DNA of 64,000 nt from Zonotrichia leucophrys gambelii (lineage: Eukaryota > Chordata > Aves > Passeriformes > Passerellidae), in NCBI RefSeq assembly GCF_028769735.1, contig NC_088170.1, positions 49,695,585 to 49,759,584 of the forward strand, given 5' to 3'. Below the pieces are notes generated by a model. That model saw nothing but the letters and a program-made list of their open reading frames with translations, did no database searches and was not told the origin of the DNA. Shown one piece after another: positions 50,901 to 61,700 of this stretch. Position numbers and translations under genes: made by a program. Positions within the stretch are counted from its first letter, which is position 1; every line of letters begins with the position of its first letter.

Positions 50901-52706
50901 GCAGCTTAAGCAGTCACTGCAGATCAGCTACAGCATTTTAACAAGGTGATTGCTCTTCCACCATCCCAGTTCCAAAGTTTCATTAAACACCAATAAAGTA
51001 GAACAGCAATGCCTGTTATGCCAGCCAAGTGAAGTGTCCCCTGACAAAGTCTGATGAGGATAACAAACTGAGTGGAAGGAGGCATGTCCAAATGGAAAGC
51101 CTGCAGGAGGCATGTCCAAATGGAGAGCCTGCAGGAGGCATGTCCAAATGGAGAGCCTGCATGTCCAAATGGAGAGCCTGGAGAACCTGCAGGAGCACCT
51201 GGGTAAGCTGGAAGAATGGGCTAACACTACCAGAGAAGTTCCACAAGTACAAGTGTAAAGTCTTCCACCACAGAAATCATAATCCAGGAGTAAAGAACAG
51301 ACTGGAAGCTACCCAGCTGTGGAAAAGGACTAGGGGATTCTGGTAGACAACCAACTCAATACAAACGGAGGGTGCTGGCAAAGAAGCCAAGAGGATGCTG
51401 GGCTGCATCAACAGGGGTGTCACCAGAAGACAGAAATAAAGTCATTATTCCTCTCTGCGCAGCACTTGTTACACCCCTTTCAGTGTTGGACCTTGCTATT
51501 AAAAAAAAAGAAAAAAGACAAAGATGTGGACAATCTAGAGGCAGTCCAACACAAAGATAATCAAAGGACTGGGAAGCCTGCTAGATAAGGAAAGGCTGAG
51601 ACTGCTGGGTTTGCTCAGCCTTGAGAAAAGACAGGAGAATTTAGCACCATGTTCCAGTATTTCAAGGGTGGCTACAAAAAAGATGGAGGGAGACTCCCTT
51701 TTTGCAAGGAATCACATGAAAAACAAGAGGGATAGCGGGTACAAGTTATTGTGAGGAAGATTCCAGTTAGACACTGAAAATTTGTCACAATGTGAACAAT
51801 CGGCCATTGGAATAATCTCCTCAGGAAGTGGTGGATTCCCCAGCACTGGCCATTTTAAAATCTGGCTGTACAGTGCTGGGCTAGGGCTCAAATTAGAGGA
51901 AGTTATAGCAGTATGAAAATTATAGGGCAAAATACAGCTGCTACTTCCTGGATGGAATGCTGTGAGTATGCTCAAAACCTATCCCACAACAATTCCATAC
52001 ATACACAATCTGCAACCTCAAGCATGTGCTAACAGGTGAAGCAGAGTAGAAACACCTTGGTCAGCCTCTGTTGAAATCAGATGGTATTTGGTAGCTGATA
52101 AACCTGCACAGCACCTGTCAGCCAAGGGAGATAGGAGCAGGTATCTTTCTGCTAAACCAGCAACTGTGGTCAAATCACTCTTCTGAGGTTCTTTGTAACT
52201 TAATTGTAATATTAACTCACAACATCATTCCAAAGCTACCTGCCTTCAATATATGACCATCCCTCATTGAGCATGAGCTCTATATTTTTATTGATTATAT
52301 CTCTAACAGTGAAGCAAGAGAATTTTACACCAATGAGTAACAAAAGTATGCATTACCAGAGTCACTCAAGATCCACCCAAATGAAAAGGAATATCATTGA
52401 AGGGTCCCTATAACAGGACACAGATTAGTCAGGCACAAGGGTCTCACCTTTCCTGGTGTGCTGACAGACTAATCAAACACTTAAAGTTTGAGGAAATCAC
52501 CACTTTTCACATGACATCTTGTCTAGACCACACACCTGACAAGAAATGTCAGACCAGACATACCTTGAGATCCCTTTTAACCTGGTATTCTATGACTCTA
52601 TAACTTTAAAACCTTATTGTCACAACTTGTTGATGTTGTCCATAGCAGTTGTTTCATAAATGACCAAAGTCTGATTTTACAGAGCACACTTACCTGCTAT
52701 TCTCAT
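38859..52706 (-). CDS. FAM3C: FAM3C (ILEI), secreted cytokine-like protein, complete coding sequence
   Basis: FAM3C, or interleukin-like EMT inducer, is a small secreted protein with a beta-beta-alpha fold found in the FAM3 family. Nine coding exons on the minus strand (52706-52694, 48482-48378, 47279-47250, 46854-46731, 44235-44177, 42644-42594, 42108-42024, 40083-39957, 38948-38859) total 684 nt and encode 227 residues, exactly the human length. All internal phases agree. Residues about 7-24 form the hydrophobic signal segment ([17 protein letters not shown]). Cysteines at 58, 64, 86, 185 and 221 are at the human positions, including the disulfide-forming 58, 64, 86 and 221. Blocks such as [25 protein letters not shown] and [14 protein letters not shown] are near-identical to human FAM3C. 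The gene is convergent with WNT16. The untranslated first exon was not found. Confidence 0.97.
38949..39956 (-). other. FAM3C: FAM3C last intron
   Basis: About 1.0 kb of AT-rich sequence between donor GTATGT (complement ending at 39956) and the terminal exon acceptor. No further structure was recognised. Confidence 0.88.
39957..40083 (-). CDS. FAM3C: FAM3C coding exon (LNEEARRL...SPFEQ)
   Basis: The exon has 127 nt encoding one split Lys base plus 42 residues from [20 protein letters not shown] to KTKSPFEQ, including NWVFCGGKG. Donor GTATGT and an AG acceptor frame it. Confidence 0.95.
40084..42023 (-). other. FAM3C: FAM3C intron
   Basis: About 1.9 kb and AT-rich. A 9-bp inverted repeat (CAACTACCA / TGGTAGTTG) with a 2-nt spacer lies at 40892-40911. 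Nothing else was recognised. Confidence 0.87.
42024..42108 (-). CDS. FAM3C: FAM3C coding exon (VAPLIEFL...DDGAT)
   Basis: The 85-nt exon gives [20 protein letters not shown] and TYDDGAT with split codons at both ends. Donor GTATGTAAT and acceptor CTCTTCAG (minus strand) are clear. Confidence 0.95.
42109..42593 (-). other. FAM3C: FAM3C intron (485 bp)
   Basis: The intron contains an A/T-only dinucleotide-like tract at about 42218-42250 and no exon-like sequence. Confidence 0.87.
42594..42644 (-). CDS. FAM3C: FAM3C short coding exon, 51 nt ([16 protein letters not shown])
   Basis: This small exon is bounded by acceptor CTTCAG and donor GTAGGT. It encodes [16 protein letters not shown] between two split Gly/Asp codons. 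Confidence 0.94.
42645..44176 (-). other. FAM3C: FAM3C intron
   Basis: About 1.5 kb. It carries a CR1 3' fragment at 42851-42995 in the opposite orientation to the gene; otherwise it is AT-rich and featureless. Confidence 0.87.
42851..42995 (+). mobile_element. CR1 LINE 3' end
   Basis: The sequence has the ordered hallmarks of an avian CR1 3' terminus: GGCTTTAAGCAACCTGGTC-like text, CCTGCCCATGGCAGGGGGTT, GGTGATCTTAAAGGTCCCTT and the terminal ATTCTATGATTCT. It is 5'-truncated to about 145 bp and antisense to FAM3C. Confidence 0.93.
44177..44235 (-). CDS. FAM3C: FAM3C short coding exon, 59 nt (LMSGVKNN...)
   Basis: The exon encodes [19 protein letters not shown] with one split base at each end. 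Acceptor TTGCAG and donor GTAAGT are present on the minus strand. Confidence 0.94.
44236..46730 (-). other. FAM3C: FAM3C intron
   Basis: About 2.5 kb and AT-rich. A possible MIR-like SINE relic lies at 45453-45492. No exon-like sequence was seen. Confidence 0.87.
45453..45492 (+). mobile_element. Possible MIR/CORE-SINE relic
   Basis: GCCTGCCCAAGGTCACCCAG, followed by a serine-codon-like AGTAAGAGTGG, resembles the MIR core region (TTGCCCAAGGTCACACAGC...AGTAAGTGG). The match is short and from memory, so chance similarity is possible. Confidence 0.35.
46731..46854 (-). CDS. FAM3C: FAM3C coding exon ([14 protein letters not shown]...)
   Basis: The 124-nt exon encodes [20 protein letters not shown] through [13 protein letters not shown] with Cys58, Cys64 and Cys86. 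Acceptor AG is at 46855-46856 and donor GTAAGT at 46730-46725. Confidence 0.96.
46855..47249 (-). other. FAM3C: FAM3C intron (395 bp)
   Basis: This AT-rich intron separates the 30-nt microexon from the first cysteine-containing exon. Nothing else was recognised. Confidence 0.87.
47250..47279 (-). CDS. FAM3C: FAM3C 30-nt microexon (RSALDAAAR)
   Basis: The microexon encodes RSALDAAAR plus split Ala and Ser codons, matching ARSALDTAARS of human FAM3C. Its donor is GTGAGT. Phase is the same at both ends, so skipping it would delete ten residues without a frameshift. Of two possible AGs the outer one (47281-47280) keeps the frame. Confidence 0.9.
47280..48377 (-). other. FAM3C: FAM3C intron
   Basis: About 1.1 kb of AT-rich sequence with several A-runs and no exon-like sequence. 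Confidence 0.87.
48378..48482 (-). CDS. FAM3C: FAM3C coding exon (signal segment)
   Basis: The 105-nt exon encodes [20 protein letters not shown] then [14 protein letters not shown]. It is the hydrophobic signal/anchor of FAM3C. Acceptor TTAACAG and donor GTAAGT are present on the minus strand. Confidence 0.95.
49013..49098. repeat. A/C-rich low-complexity tract
   Basis: The plus strand is made almost only of A and C in runs such as CCAACCAACCAAC, A8 and C5-C6. On the transcribed FAM3C RNA it is a G/U-rich tract. Confidence 0.85.
51020..51960 (+). mobile_element. Diverged CR1 LINE 3' region
   Basis: The order of recognisable segments follows the avian CR1 3' portion: a GATGAGGATAACAAACTGAG-like stretch near 51051 (end of the ORF2 region), then AGGATGCTGGGCTGCATCAA, then [27 protein letters not shown] text near 51588, the TTCAAGGGTGG block, and the terminal region with TGGAATAATCTCCTCAGGAAGTGGTGGATTCCC-like text. 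The reading frame is degraded and no protein is encoded. It lies antisense in a FAM3C intron. A 28-bp minisatellite interrupts its 5' part. Confidence 0.85.
51078..51180. repeat. 28-bp minisatellite inside CR1
   Basis: Three full 28-bp units (51078-51105, 51106-51133, 51134-51161) begin GGAGGCATGTCCAAATGG and end CCTGCA. A fourth lacking its first bases ends at 51180. Units 2 and 3 are identical and unit 1 differs at one base, so the expansion looks recent compared with the diverged CR1 around it. Confidence 0.92.
52561..52604 (+). mobile_element. CR1 LINE 3'-terminal fragment
   Basis: CTTGAGATCCCTTTTAACC followed by TATTCTATGACTCTATAAC matches the CR1 3' end. Upstream sequence back to about 52430 may belong to the same diverged copy but is not clearly recognisable. 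Confidence 0.65.
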
Positions 52707-52756
52707 GTTTAGTGTTCAGCAAGCTAATGACACTATGGCATTAAAGCAGCAGCCAC
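52694..52756 (-). CDS. FAM3C: FAM3C start-codon exon (MRIA) with 5' UTR
   Basis: The coding part, 52706-52694, reads ATG AGA ATA GCA G and donates with GTAAGT. It joins the signal-segment exon to give MRIAGAAKLV (human MRVAGAAKLV). The 50 bases 52756-52707 are 5' UTR after a plausible acceptor CCCATAG at 52757 onward. Because the start codon sits in an internal exon, a separate upstream first exon must exist. Confidence 0.88.
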
Positions 52757-55700
52757 CTATGGGAAACAAACAAAAAAACAAAACTCAAAACTACTTCACC
52801 ATAATTACAGCCAAAAAAGCATTTTTGTGATGAGCAGAAAACCCCAATAGTCATTATAATTAATGACGACTGTTCTGAATACCTATTTCTTAACACTCAT
52901 AGTTAAGGGAAGATTTAAGATGGCTTTCTGATGTCTTGATTTCATTTGTCTCTCCACAAAACAAGTGTTCTGAAAAAACACTAATTTCATCTAATCCCCT
53001 ATAAATTCAGTTTAACTTTCAGTCCTTCAATTTGTGACCTAAGTACTTATCAGAGCTCTAGCTAAGCAGTCTTTAGTTTCCTAAAGCTATGTGGTAAAAG
53101 TCAACAACTCCACCTGCACTCCTTCAAAAGCCTACCTGCTTCTGGGTGCAAGTGTCTATTTGGCAAACAGCATAGCAAACTGTGCTTTGGAGAGAAAAGA
53201 TTTAAGCATTTTGGTCTCTAGGATACTACAAAAGCTGCATTCAATGGAATTGAAGAAGGTCAACACTTTAATCTCTGCATTACAGAAATGTAACAACACA
53301 TTTGTCACTCAAAGGTACAGGCAGAGGAATAACATTATGGTCAACGATGACAGAAGCACCAACCCTACTACTACAATTATTTCAGAACAAACTGAAAACC
53401 ACTCTAAGCAAACAGTGCCTAAGCATCCACAGGCTTCTTGATAAGAGCATGTCACCACACAGAGTCAAAGTGGGCCACAAACTCCAGAGGCTCTGAACAA
53501 AAGCTCCCACCTCCTCCTGCACTGCAGGGTCCAGAGGCCATACCAAACCTGCCCTCTGCCTGCAGAGCCAGAGCTGCCCCTGGCTCTGCTCTGTGCTCAG
53601 GCTCAGCCCTGGTGGGCCTATGCTGTACTGAGCCCGCACATCCAGCTCGACTTCCAACAAGATCCATGAATCGGGGAATCAGCTACACTAAGGCCACATG
53701 TGCAAACACGCCATCAGCTCTCCCTCTAATCCAAGCAGCTGTCCCAGACCCCCATCACAAAAGCTGCAGCATCCCTAACCCTCTGCAGTCCTATGCCATG
53801 ACTTTGAAAACCATCAAAAACATTCCTTTAGAAATTATAACAAAAATTGCTGTCATTAGAAATACAAATTATTTGATGACAAGCACCAAAACACCCACAT
53901 AGTTCTTGTGGCCTACACTAGGGAGAAAAAAATTGGTATTCTGCAGAAAACCTTTTGCCTTCTCTTATTTCAGTATCTTCAAGTCAGTGATTTGTGTCTT
54001 TGCCAAAGACTCAGTCATTTTGCTCTATCCCTTCAAGTTTACAATAAAATGGTCAGGAGAGAAATAAGCAGGAAAAAACCCTGCAAATACAGAAATATTT
54101 ATTTCTGTTCTATTAGAATTTCAAAATACTTATCACCTAAATTTAAAAGCAGACAAATGTTTTTGAGTGCTAACGTGGTACTGTAAAGGAAATCTCACAG
54201 CATATTATAGACCATAATATATCCATTCAGCTGTAGCCACACATATATCCTCATATAATATCTTCCTTCAGTGAAAGCTAGTATTTATCTGTCTTGTAAA
54301 AAGGGGAAAAAAGAATCTGTCGGGGCAGAAAAACTAATTTCATTTCAAAGTCTGTGAAAAGAGTTATTTTAGGCTTCTTCTTCCAGACACCCAGAAATAT
54401 ATCAATGTTACAATAAACACCGCCTGTACTTTGAACAGCTACAAGCTTGTTTTAAGTCTGCACTGAAAAAAAGAAGTTTCTTTCTTTGTTTTACTCTGAA
54501 CAAAAACACATCATGAATTCAAAGCATGAAAACAAAATATGAACAAAACCAGAAAGAACAGTCTAAGCGAAACAATCACATGATCACACTGACTGCTTTT
54601 ATCCCAATATCCCCTTTCACGTGTCTCAGGGATCATTATTTGCTGCAATCAACAAATAAGAACATGCATTATTTAAGTGTGGAATGCATTTTGATTTAGA
54701 AAAAGGAAAAATGAGTATGCTATGCCTCAACCTGAAAGGAATTTCAAAAATGTAGGGATTCTTTTCCTAAATTACAGCATACTGAAAAATCATGAGGTTT
54801 GATTTACCAAATAATACAGTAGTGCTACAGTACAGACAAGAGTTGCACAGCACTTTCCAGCAGCAGGAAAATAATTTATGGACATCAAGCCCTTTTCTAC
54901 ACTTATTATCTTGATTGTTTTTTTGAAGTATTTCAAGACAGAATAGGAATAAAACATGATAAGCTGTGAACCCTTATAAATGCTTAGGGACCATTACTCC
55001 ACATGTTCAGTATCATACATTACAACAAACTGGAGAACTGATTAGAAAATTTGTGTGGAACTTTTAATAGTGCAAATTTTAGGATCATTTAAAAACAAAG
55101 AACACAGGATCACAACTAAGCTTGAGCAAGCTCAGATGCACAAAAGCAGTACCAACAACATTCCTTTGATTGCTTTAGAAATGGGCCAAAATAACCCAAA
55201 CACTATTTTTCTCTTCTTTGATGTAACATTCCATCAAGCAGAGGCAGCAGAATTAGAACCTAAGTATCCTCCTGACTTGTGAGTGCCAAGCAATACAGAT
55301 AATCATTTATTACTGCACCATTCTGTGTCAGGCAGTACCAAAAGGCTCCCCTGTACCACTAATTAGAGCCTGAGGCAGGATGTGCAGCTCACAGCAGGGC
55401 TGACAGCAGAGTCCCCATGACTACAGCAGAACCCCACAGATATGCATGGGCCAAGGAAAACACCACAGAACAGGCAACAGACAACATCAACATCTTCACG
55501 TTGCAATGTAAAATGGCTGGGTTTGGGAAGCATTACGTGATTTAAATATGGATTTTCTTTTCCTTCAGACTGTTTTCTTAGCACAGAACTAAGGCAGTTT
55601 TTCAGTCAAGGTCTACAGCTTGGACAGCAGAAAAACCAAAAAATTCTCTTGTGCAGCAGTGCCTCAAAAAGTTATCCACAAAAGAACCTGAACAGGAGAA

Positions 55701-55956
55701 GACAAGAAATTAGAGGTTATAAATTCTTCTTGAGTGCTGGCCATGCCATTGTCCAGTTCCCTGCACGGAGTTGCACATCCATCCATGCAGAAAAAAATTA
55801 TTTATGCTGAATAGAAACTACTAGGGAGAGGATATATGGAAAGACAGCTCTGAGCTGAGGTTACTGGTTGCTTTTTTTCCGTATCCTTGTGTATCATAAT
55901 CCCCAAGATAGTCTAAAATGCTCTCCATAAGGCATAGAAAACAGTAGCTTACAAGT

Positions 55957-55975
55957 AAAAAAAAAAAAAAAAAAA
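55957..55975. repeat. A19 homopolymer
   Basis: Nineteen consecutive A on the plus strand. No retroposed gene or poly(A) signal was recognised directly upstream. Confidence 0.9.
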
Positions 55976-57879
55976 GGAAGAGAAAAACAAAGGGCTTTCC
56001 CCCATTCTGCTCCACTTGTGTGCTATGACATACTCAACAAAAATACAAAAAAAATTAATAGATAACTCCACAGAGCTACTGCATGTATTTTTGTTCATAC
56101 CAAAACTAGTTTCAATAAGCAGACCAGCAGATGCTTGCTTTTAAAAGTAACCTGTGTCTCTTGAGGGAATCCTGCTAAGTCCTTCCTGAAGGAAATTTAT
56201 AACCACTTTTTTAGGAAAATTACAAGCCTACAATCCTTCTAAGCAAATTATCATCAAATTTTGTTAGATGTTATAAAGTTTCTAACACACCAAGACTGAG
56301 TCCTTTATGCATTCATGTGTCAGACAGAGCGGTCATCATCCAAGTTTCTCTCCTATATTCATTGTGCAAGAGGAAACTGCATCGAGATAATTGACAAATT
56401 AACAGTTCCTATTAATCCTGCCTCATTGACACAACACTGAATGAAAGGCAGATTTCAGTCTCAAATGAATGCAATTCAATTTGGTTAATTCTTCATCAGG
56501 CTTTTCTCAACTCTTGTCCAGAGATGGTGCCATGGGACACACTTCACTGGGGCAGGAGCACAGCCTCTGCCCTACTCACCGTGCAGAAAGCTGTGGCCAC
56601 TTGCCACAAGCTTTGGTTTAAAGGGGATTTCAAATACAATTATAATTAATGTTTTGAAGGATGATAATGAAACATGTAGATCAGTTTCCCTGATCCTATA
56701 AATAATTCCTATTTAATTCCCAGGATAATAGTATTTCCATTGGCAACCTGGTAAAATTAGTGGATTATGCTTACAAAATGAGCACACAAAAACAAGCAAA
56801 GATGAGGGGCAAGAATTTAGAAGGTCAAGATAATTTTGAATTCTGACCTTAACTGATTAGGAGGAGGTCCCAAAATCAACAATGATATTTAATAAAGCAG
56901 AAAGTAATATACTCCAAAATTGACATCAAGTGCAGCAAAATAAGCAGCAGCAATGGAAAAAGAGATTATAGCAGCTCTCTAATATTGGGGTCAACAATGT
57001 TGTACTGCCACAAAAGTGTAACTGTTCATTGTGAACTACACTGATAGCACTGCTGTGTATGGAACAAAAAGCAATTACTCTGCTCTGCCTAAATAAACAA
57101 AAAATACCCTGCTCTATGTGCTATCTTGACTTTTAACTAGGACCCATGTGCAGTTTTTTTCTAAGTCTATCTCAATGCATAATCCCCAAATGGAAGAATC
57201 TAGATAAGAATTACATGACCTAAATAAACCAACTAAGGGATAAAAGAATCAAATCTGCTCTGCAAGGAACTGTGAAAAAGAGAAGTCAGGATCAGACATC
57301 TTTATCTCTTATCTTCAAGGTGTAATTCTAAATTTTTACAGAAATAAATATATATATTTTTAAAACACTTATATTTATAGCAAATCTAAAATTAATATTA
57401 AAGACATTATTACTTTAAATATCTATTTTTATAACTTAAAAAAAATGCTAAGAATAACTGTTCTCAGTACTCCCTGGGCGCTGCTTACCTATTTGTATTT
57501 GTAACATTAAAGAAAAAACAATCTTACAGTTACAAGGATAAATATAAAAATTAAAAGGAGGCTGTAAATCATTATAAAAGTCTAGAAACAGAGTCAATTT
57601 TTCTTAACACAGATACAAGTCTACAATGTTAAACCAGCATTTCTACACTATTACATGCAAATCTGTACTCAGGTTATATAATATTAAATGTGTGGTAGCC
57701 TGAAATGCTTTGCATTCAGTTCAGGGTGAAATTGTTCCCCCAGATCAGGACTTAAGTGTTTGTACACTTTCTAGCTAGGTCAAATAATGTTATACCCGGT
57801 TTTGTATGTATCTGCTATTTGTTAATATGAGCAGCATACACTATACTGCAGTCAAACAAGTATTCAAAATTACTTAGCA

Positions 57880-57977
57880 CCAAAAAAAAAAACCCCAAAA
57901 AAACCAATACTCAAAAAAATCCCCTTCCCAAAAAAAAGCAACAACAACAACAAAAAACAAAACAAAACAAAAAAAAT
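57880..57977. repeat. A/C-rich low-complexity tract
   Basis: A-runs interrupted by CCCC, CAA and ACAAA units, including (AAC)4-type repeats. The composition is like that of the 49013-49098 tract. Confidence 0.85.
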
Positions 57978-60900
57978 CACTTGATCTTTTATTTTATTTC
58001 CAAGAAACTTCAGCAGATTAGGACATTGTCTTTTGTTGGTGGTTTTGGCTTTTTTTTAGCACGTGCATTTTATTCCTGCCAGAGAACAGCAAAAAATCCT
58101 TCAAACAAACAAACAAAAAAATAAGCTTTTCATAACTGGTAAAATATAATCAATGAAACAACAGTGTTTAATCCAGCTTCTGTTGATAAGATATTTCAGT
58201 GTGTTATGTTCAAGCAGTTCAGAGCAGTGGGTTTTTTTTACTCAATATTACACAGTGAATTAGATACGTCAAGGACAGCATTAGCATTCTTATGTGACTT
58301 CTGGTTTTAAACCAGTGGTTCTGACAATCTGGATTATATGCCATGGACAAAAGAGCTGAGACACTCAAAATCATTTAAAACTATTTTATTTAAATGCAGG
58401 ATGCATTTTCTTACCCAGATGACTGCTTACTTTTCTGCTCGGCTATGAACAGTTTTTCCAATATGTTTACAAAATTAATTTAATTTGAGATTAGTGAAGG
58501 ACACACATGGAAAATAATCATATCTTTTAAAAAGTAAATAGTATAACTCAGTTTTATTGTAAAGTCATGCACCATTTGTGTTTTCTGGAAATACAGGCTA
58601 TGACCCCAGTGGCTGCTCCCTACAGGCAGCACTCCTACATCCATACAAATCCTCTGAGGTTCTGGCAGAACTCCACATAGGGAAAGCGCTTGTCCACACA
58701 GAAAAATTTAGAGACTCAGGAATACATATTTTCTTTTTCCTTTGTGACAAATGGTACTATGAAGTAAAATTATGAATCTCTTATAAAAATGAGACTTCTT
58801 ATAAGAATCATGTTCTTCCATGTACATATCAAGATTTATCTTGGTATTCTAGATAACGGAATCAGACCCAAAGTGTTTGCGTGTAAATACAAGATTTTAT
58901 TTTACTTCTATCAAAATACATCTACAACAAATGAATGTAGATACATGTAGGAAATTAAACCCAAGTTTATTCCAAAATTATAAATAGATACTCCAGCTAC
59001 TGTTGCATGTCCTGTGTTGTGACTACCACTTTGTGGTTTCACTTTTAGCAAAGGAAATACATATGAGAAGCAGCATTGTGCTGGAGTGTTTTGAAACTTA
59101 ACATGCAAAACAAATCTTTCCCAAATGACATGTCAAATCACTGTCCATACAAGCTTTTTGCTAGTGGCATCAAGCCAGTACTTTCACCTTAGGCAACACA
59201 GAAACTAGACAGTCTCAAACACTGAAAAATTCTTCTGAATCCCGAGAAGCTGAGATAAAAGTACTAAGGCATTCATTCTTCCCACAGAGAATGAAACTTA
59301 ACCCACATTCCTTCTACAATTAAAACAACAAACCCAAACCAATCCAAGAAAAAAAAAAAGGCAACACAACAAAAAAATTAACCTTATAAGCACTCAATCC
59401 ATACTTTGAAGACTCTTCTCAATCATTACAAAAATTTACTGATCCATATAGTTAAGAATGTGATTTACAGTCCCTAAAATCCACACTATTTATAGGTGAT
59501 GAAGTAAATCATACAAACATACCATTGCTGCTGACTATCTACTAAAGAGAATCTTAGCTCTGTGTTTCATGGGGTTGGATAATTTCACATATGGAAGTTC
59601 AGATAGATAAAGTCATCAAGGACAACTTGCTGAACTTCATTTACCAACTTACTTCTCCACTTCATCCCAGCAAAGTACATGCTGATCTCACGAGGAAACT
59701 GGGGGAAGGTACTCCCCAATAACAGCCACAGCATTGTTGGTGTCTCTAGTTCCTCTTGTCCTAAGGGACACTGGAATCCATGCTCCGCTGTGGAGCCCCT
59801 TCTCACTGACTCATCTCCCACGTGAGGTAGTATTTGGGCAGGTTCTGGCCTTTGCAGGATGAAAAGAGCGTGTCACTGGCTGAGGAGAGCACAGAGTGGA
59901 GAAAGCCCTGCACACCAGCTCTGGGAAGAAGGGCAGCAGCAGGCTCCACACACCATGCTATGCCTACAGGACACTGCTATGGCATCACACTGCATGAGAT
60001 GCCATGAGACTGCAGCTGGTGCCTGAGAACCTCCATGGGCATGAGGCACCCCGAACCAAAGTGCTCCTGTGGCACAGGCAGGTCTCTGCTCCTGGTCCAT
60101 AGCAGCACTGATCAGCCGTCATTGGTACGTACTTGAAAATGGAGAGGAACTCAGTCAGTGACATGATTCGTAAGAGCTCTAGAGTGACTCACCTCTTCCT
60201 ACTGAAGACACACAAAACAGCCCCAAAACCTGTAGTTTCTAGGTTTCTGAGAAATTAAGATCCACAACCGACATTCTGGCTAGCTGCAATCTTACAGCAA
60301 TCGCTACCAAAACCATAAGCCATATCTGTGAGGAATAATTTCACAGGGAAAAAAAAAACAAACCTAGGGACAATGTGTTCTTTTTATGTATTATATATTT
60401 GCATAATTTGTACACTTAATATTTACTGAACAACTGGCATTTATCTGCTAACTAAAATCCAACACAGACATTTTCTATCCCTTGAGATGTTATAATCTAA
60501 GCATCATCATGAGTGGGGAAATCTAAAATTATGCTGCATAGCAATTCACTGTATGTCATTAACTATGCAGAAATTTACCACATTAGGCACATATAAACTC
60601 CTTTGAGGAATGGCATCGCTCAGTGACAGAAGGTGCTTATTACAGTGACCTTACCACTGAGATTATGCACAGCTGACACAAAGATGCTGATATGCAACCA
60701 CTGCACACTCTAACAACTCCTGATGGAATCCCCTCTGGATCACGCTCTTTTGAGAAATTATCTGTTACAGGAACTCCTTTAATAAACCTCTGCCTGAATC
60801 AACCCAAATGCAGTTCCAGAACCATTCACATGTTACCAATACCCAGCTGACCAGCAAGCACACACGCAGCCATGACAGTTCCATCAACCACCTCCCCCAG

Positions 60901-61609
60901 AAAGTGAAGGCTGATCCAAAGCAGAATTAAGTGCCAGGCTCAGCAGCTTTCTAGCAGCAGCAATACTAGCAAATACCAGCTTCAACATTTGTGAAATCAT
61001 GACTCACCTAACTGATGATACCAAAACAGATCAAAATAAAAAATAAAATAAAAACCTTCGCTAAGAGGAGATGGTTACCTTCTCCTCAGACAAAAGACAG
61101 CTGAGGACTGGGTGGGACAAGGGAAGGAAACAAGCCAGTAAGTCTTATGAATAGAGGGGAGGCTGTAATGAATTTCAATGTTAAAATTTTAACTGGACTG
61201 TCATGAGAGCTAACACGTATTTGCACAGGTAAACATACTGTGCAACTTTCTGCCACTAATACTGACTCAACAGCAACATCAAATGCAGGGCAAAGTTTAT
61301 TCCAGCAGCTCCCTCTCTCCTGATAGTCTTACAGAGGTTCTCCTCAATTCCACATTCTCTTGGCACTGAGGATATGTGAGGCCAAGGCTGGAAAATGCTA
61401 TGGTGCAGCTCAGTCTGCAGATTAGGATACAAACTATTTTTGTATTATAAAAATATAGTACTGTATATGAGGAGCAAAAATAGTTGAACAATTCCAAAAG
61501 AGCAACTATTGTTCATGTGACAACTTCAGTGTGATTGAATTTCAGGAACCTTGGGTGAAATACCATTTAATAATAGTTATCCACCACTTATTATAAACAT
61601 CAATGAACT

Positions 61610-61700
61610 ACTGAAGAAGGATAAAATTTTTAAATTTGTGGATAACACCGAGACACAAGCAGATGGAAACAAATTACAGGGCGGGATCAGAGTTACAAAT
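61610..61700 (+). mobile_element. Degraded CR1-like fragment
   Basis: AAATTTGTGGATAACACCGA and the following text resemble the CR1 ORF2 segment AAGTTTGCTGATGACACCAA. The match is strongly diverged and the boundaries are uncertain. Confidence 0.4.

Larger units (their letters stand above)
48483..52693 (-). other. FAM3C: FAM3C intron (about 4.2 kb)
   Basis: The intron is rich in interspersed and simple repeats: an A/C-rich tract at 49013-49098, a long CR1 3' region with an internal minisatellite at 51020-51960, and a second short CR1 end at 52561-52604. No exon-like sequence was seen. Confidence 0.87.

Noticed and set aside
53438..53902. 154-codon open frame and a GC-richer patch upstream of FAM3C
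   Set aside because: No recognisable product. The frame is contradicted by equally open overlapping frames and no promoter or splice signals fit.
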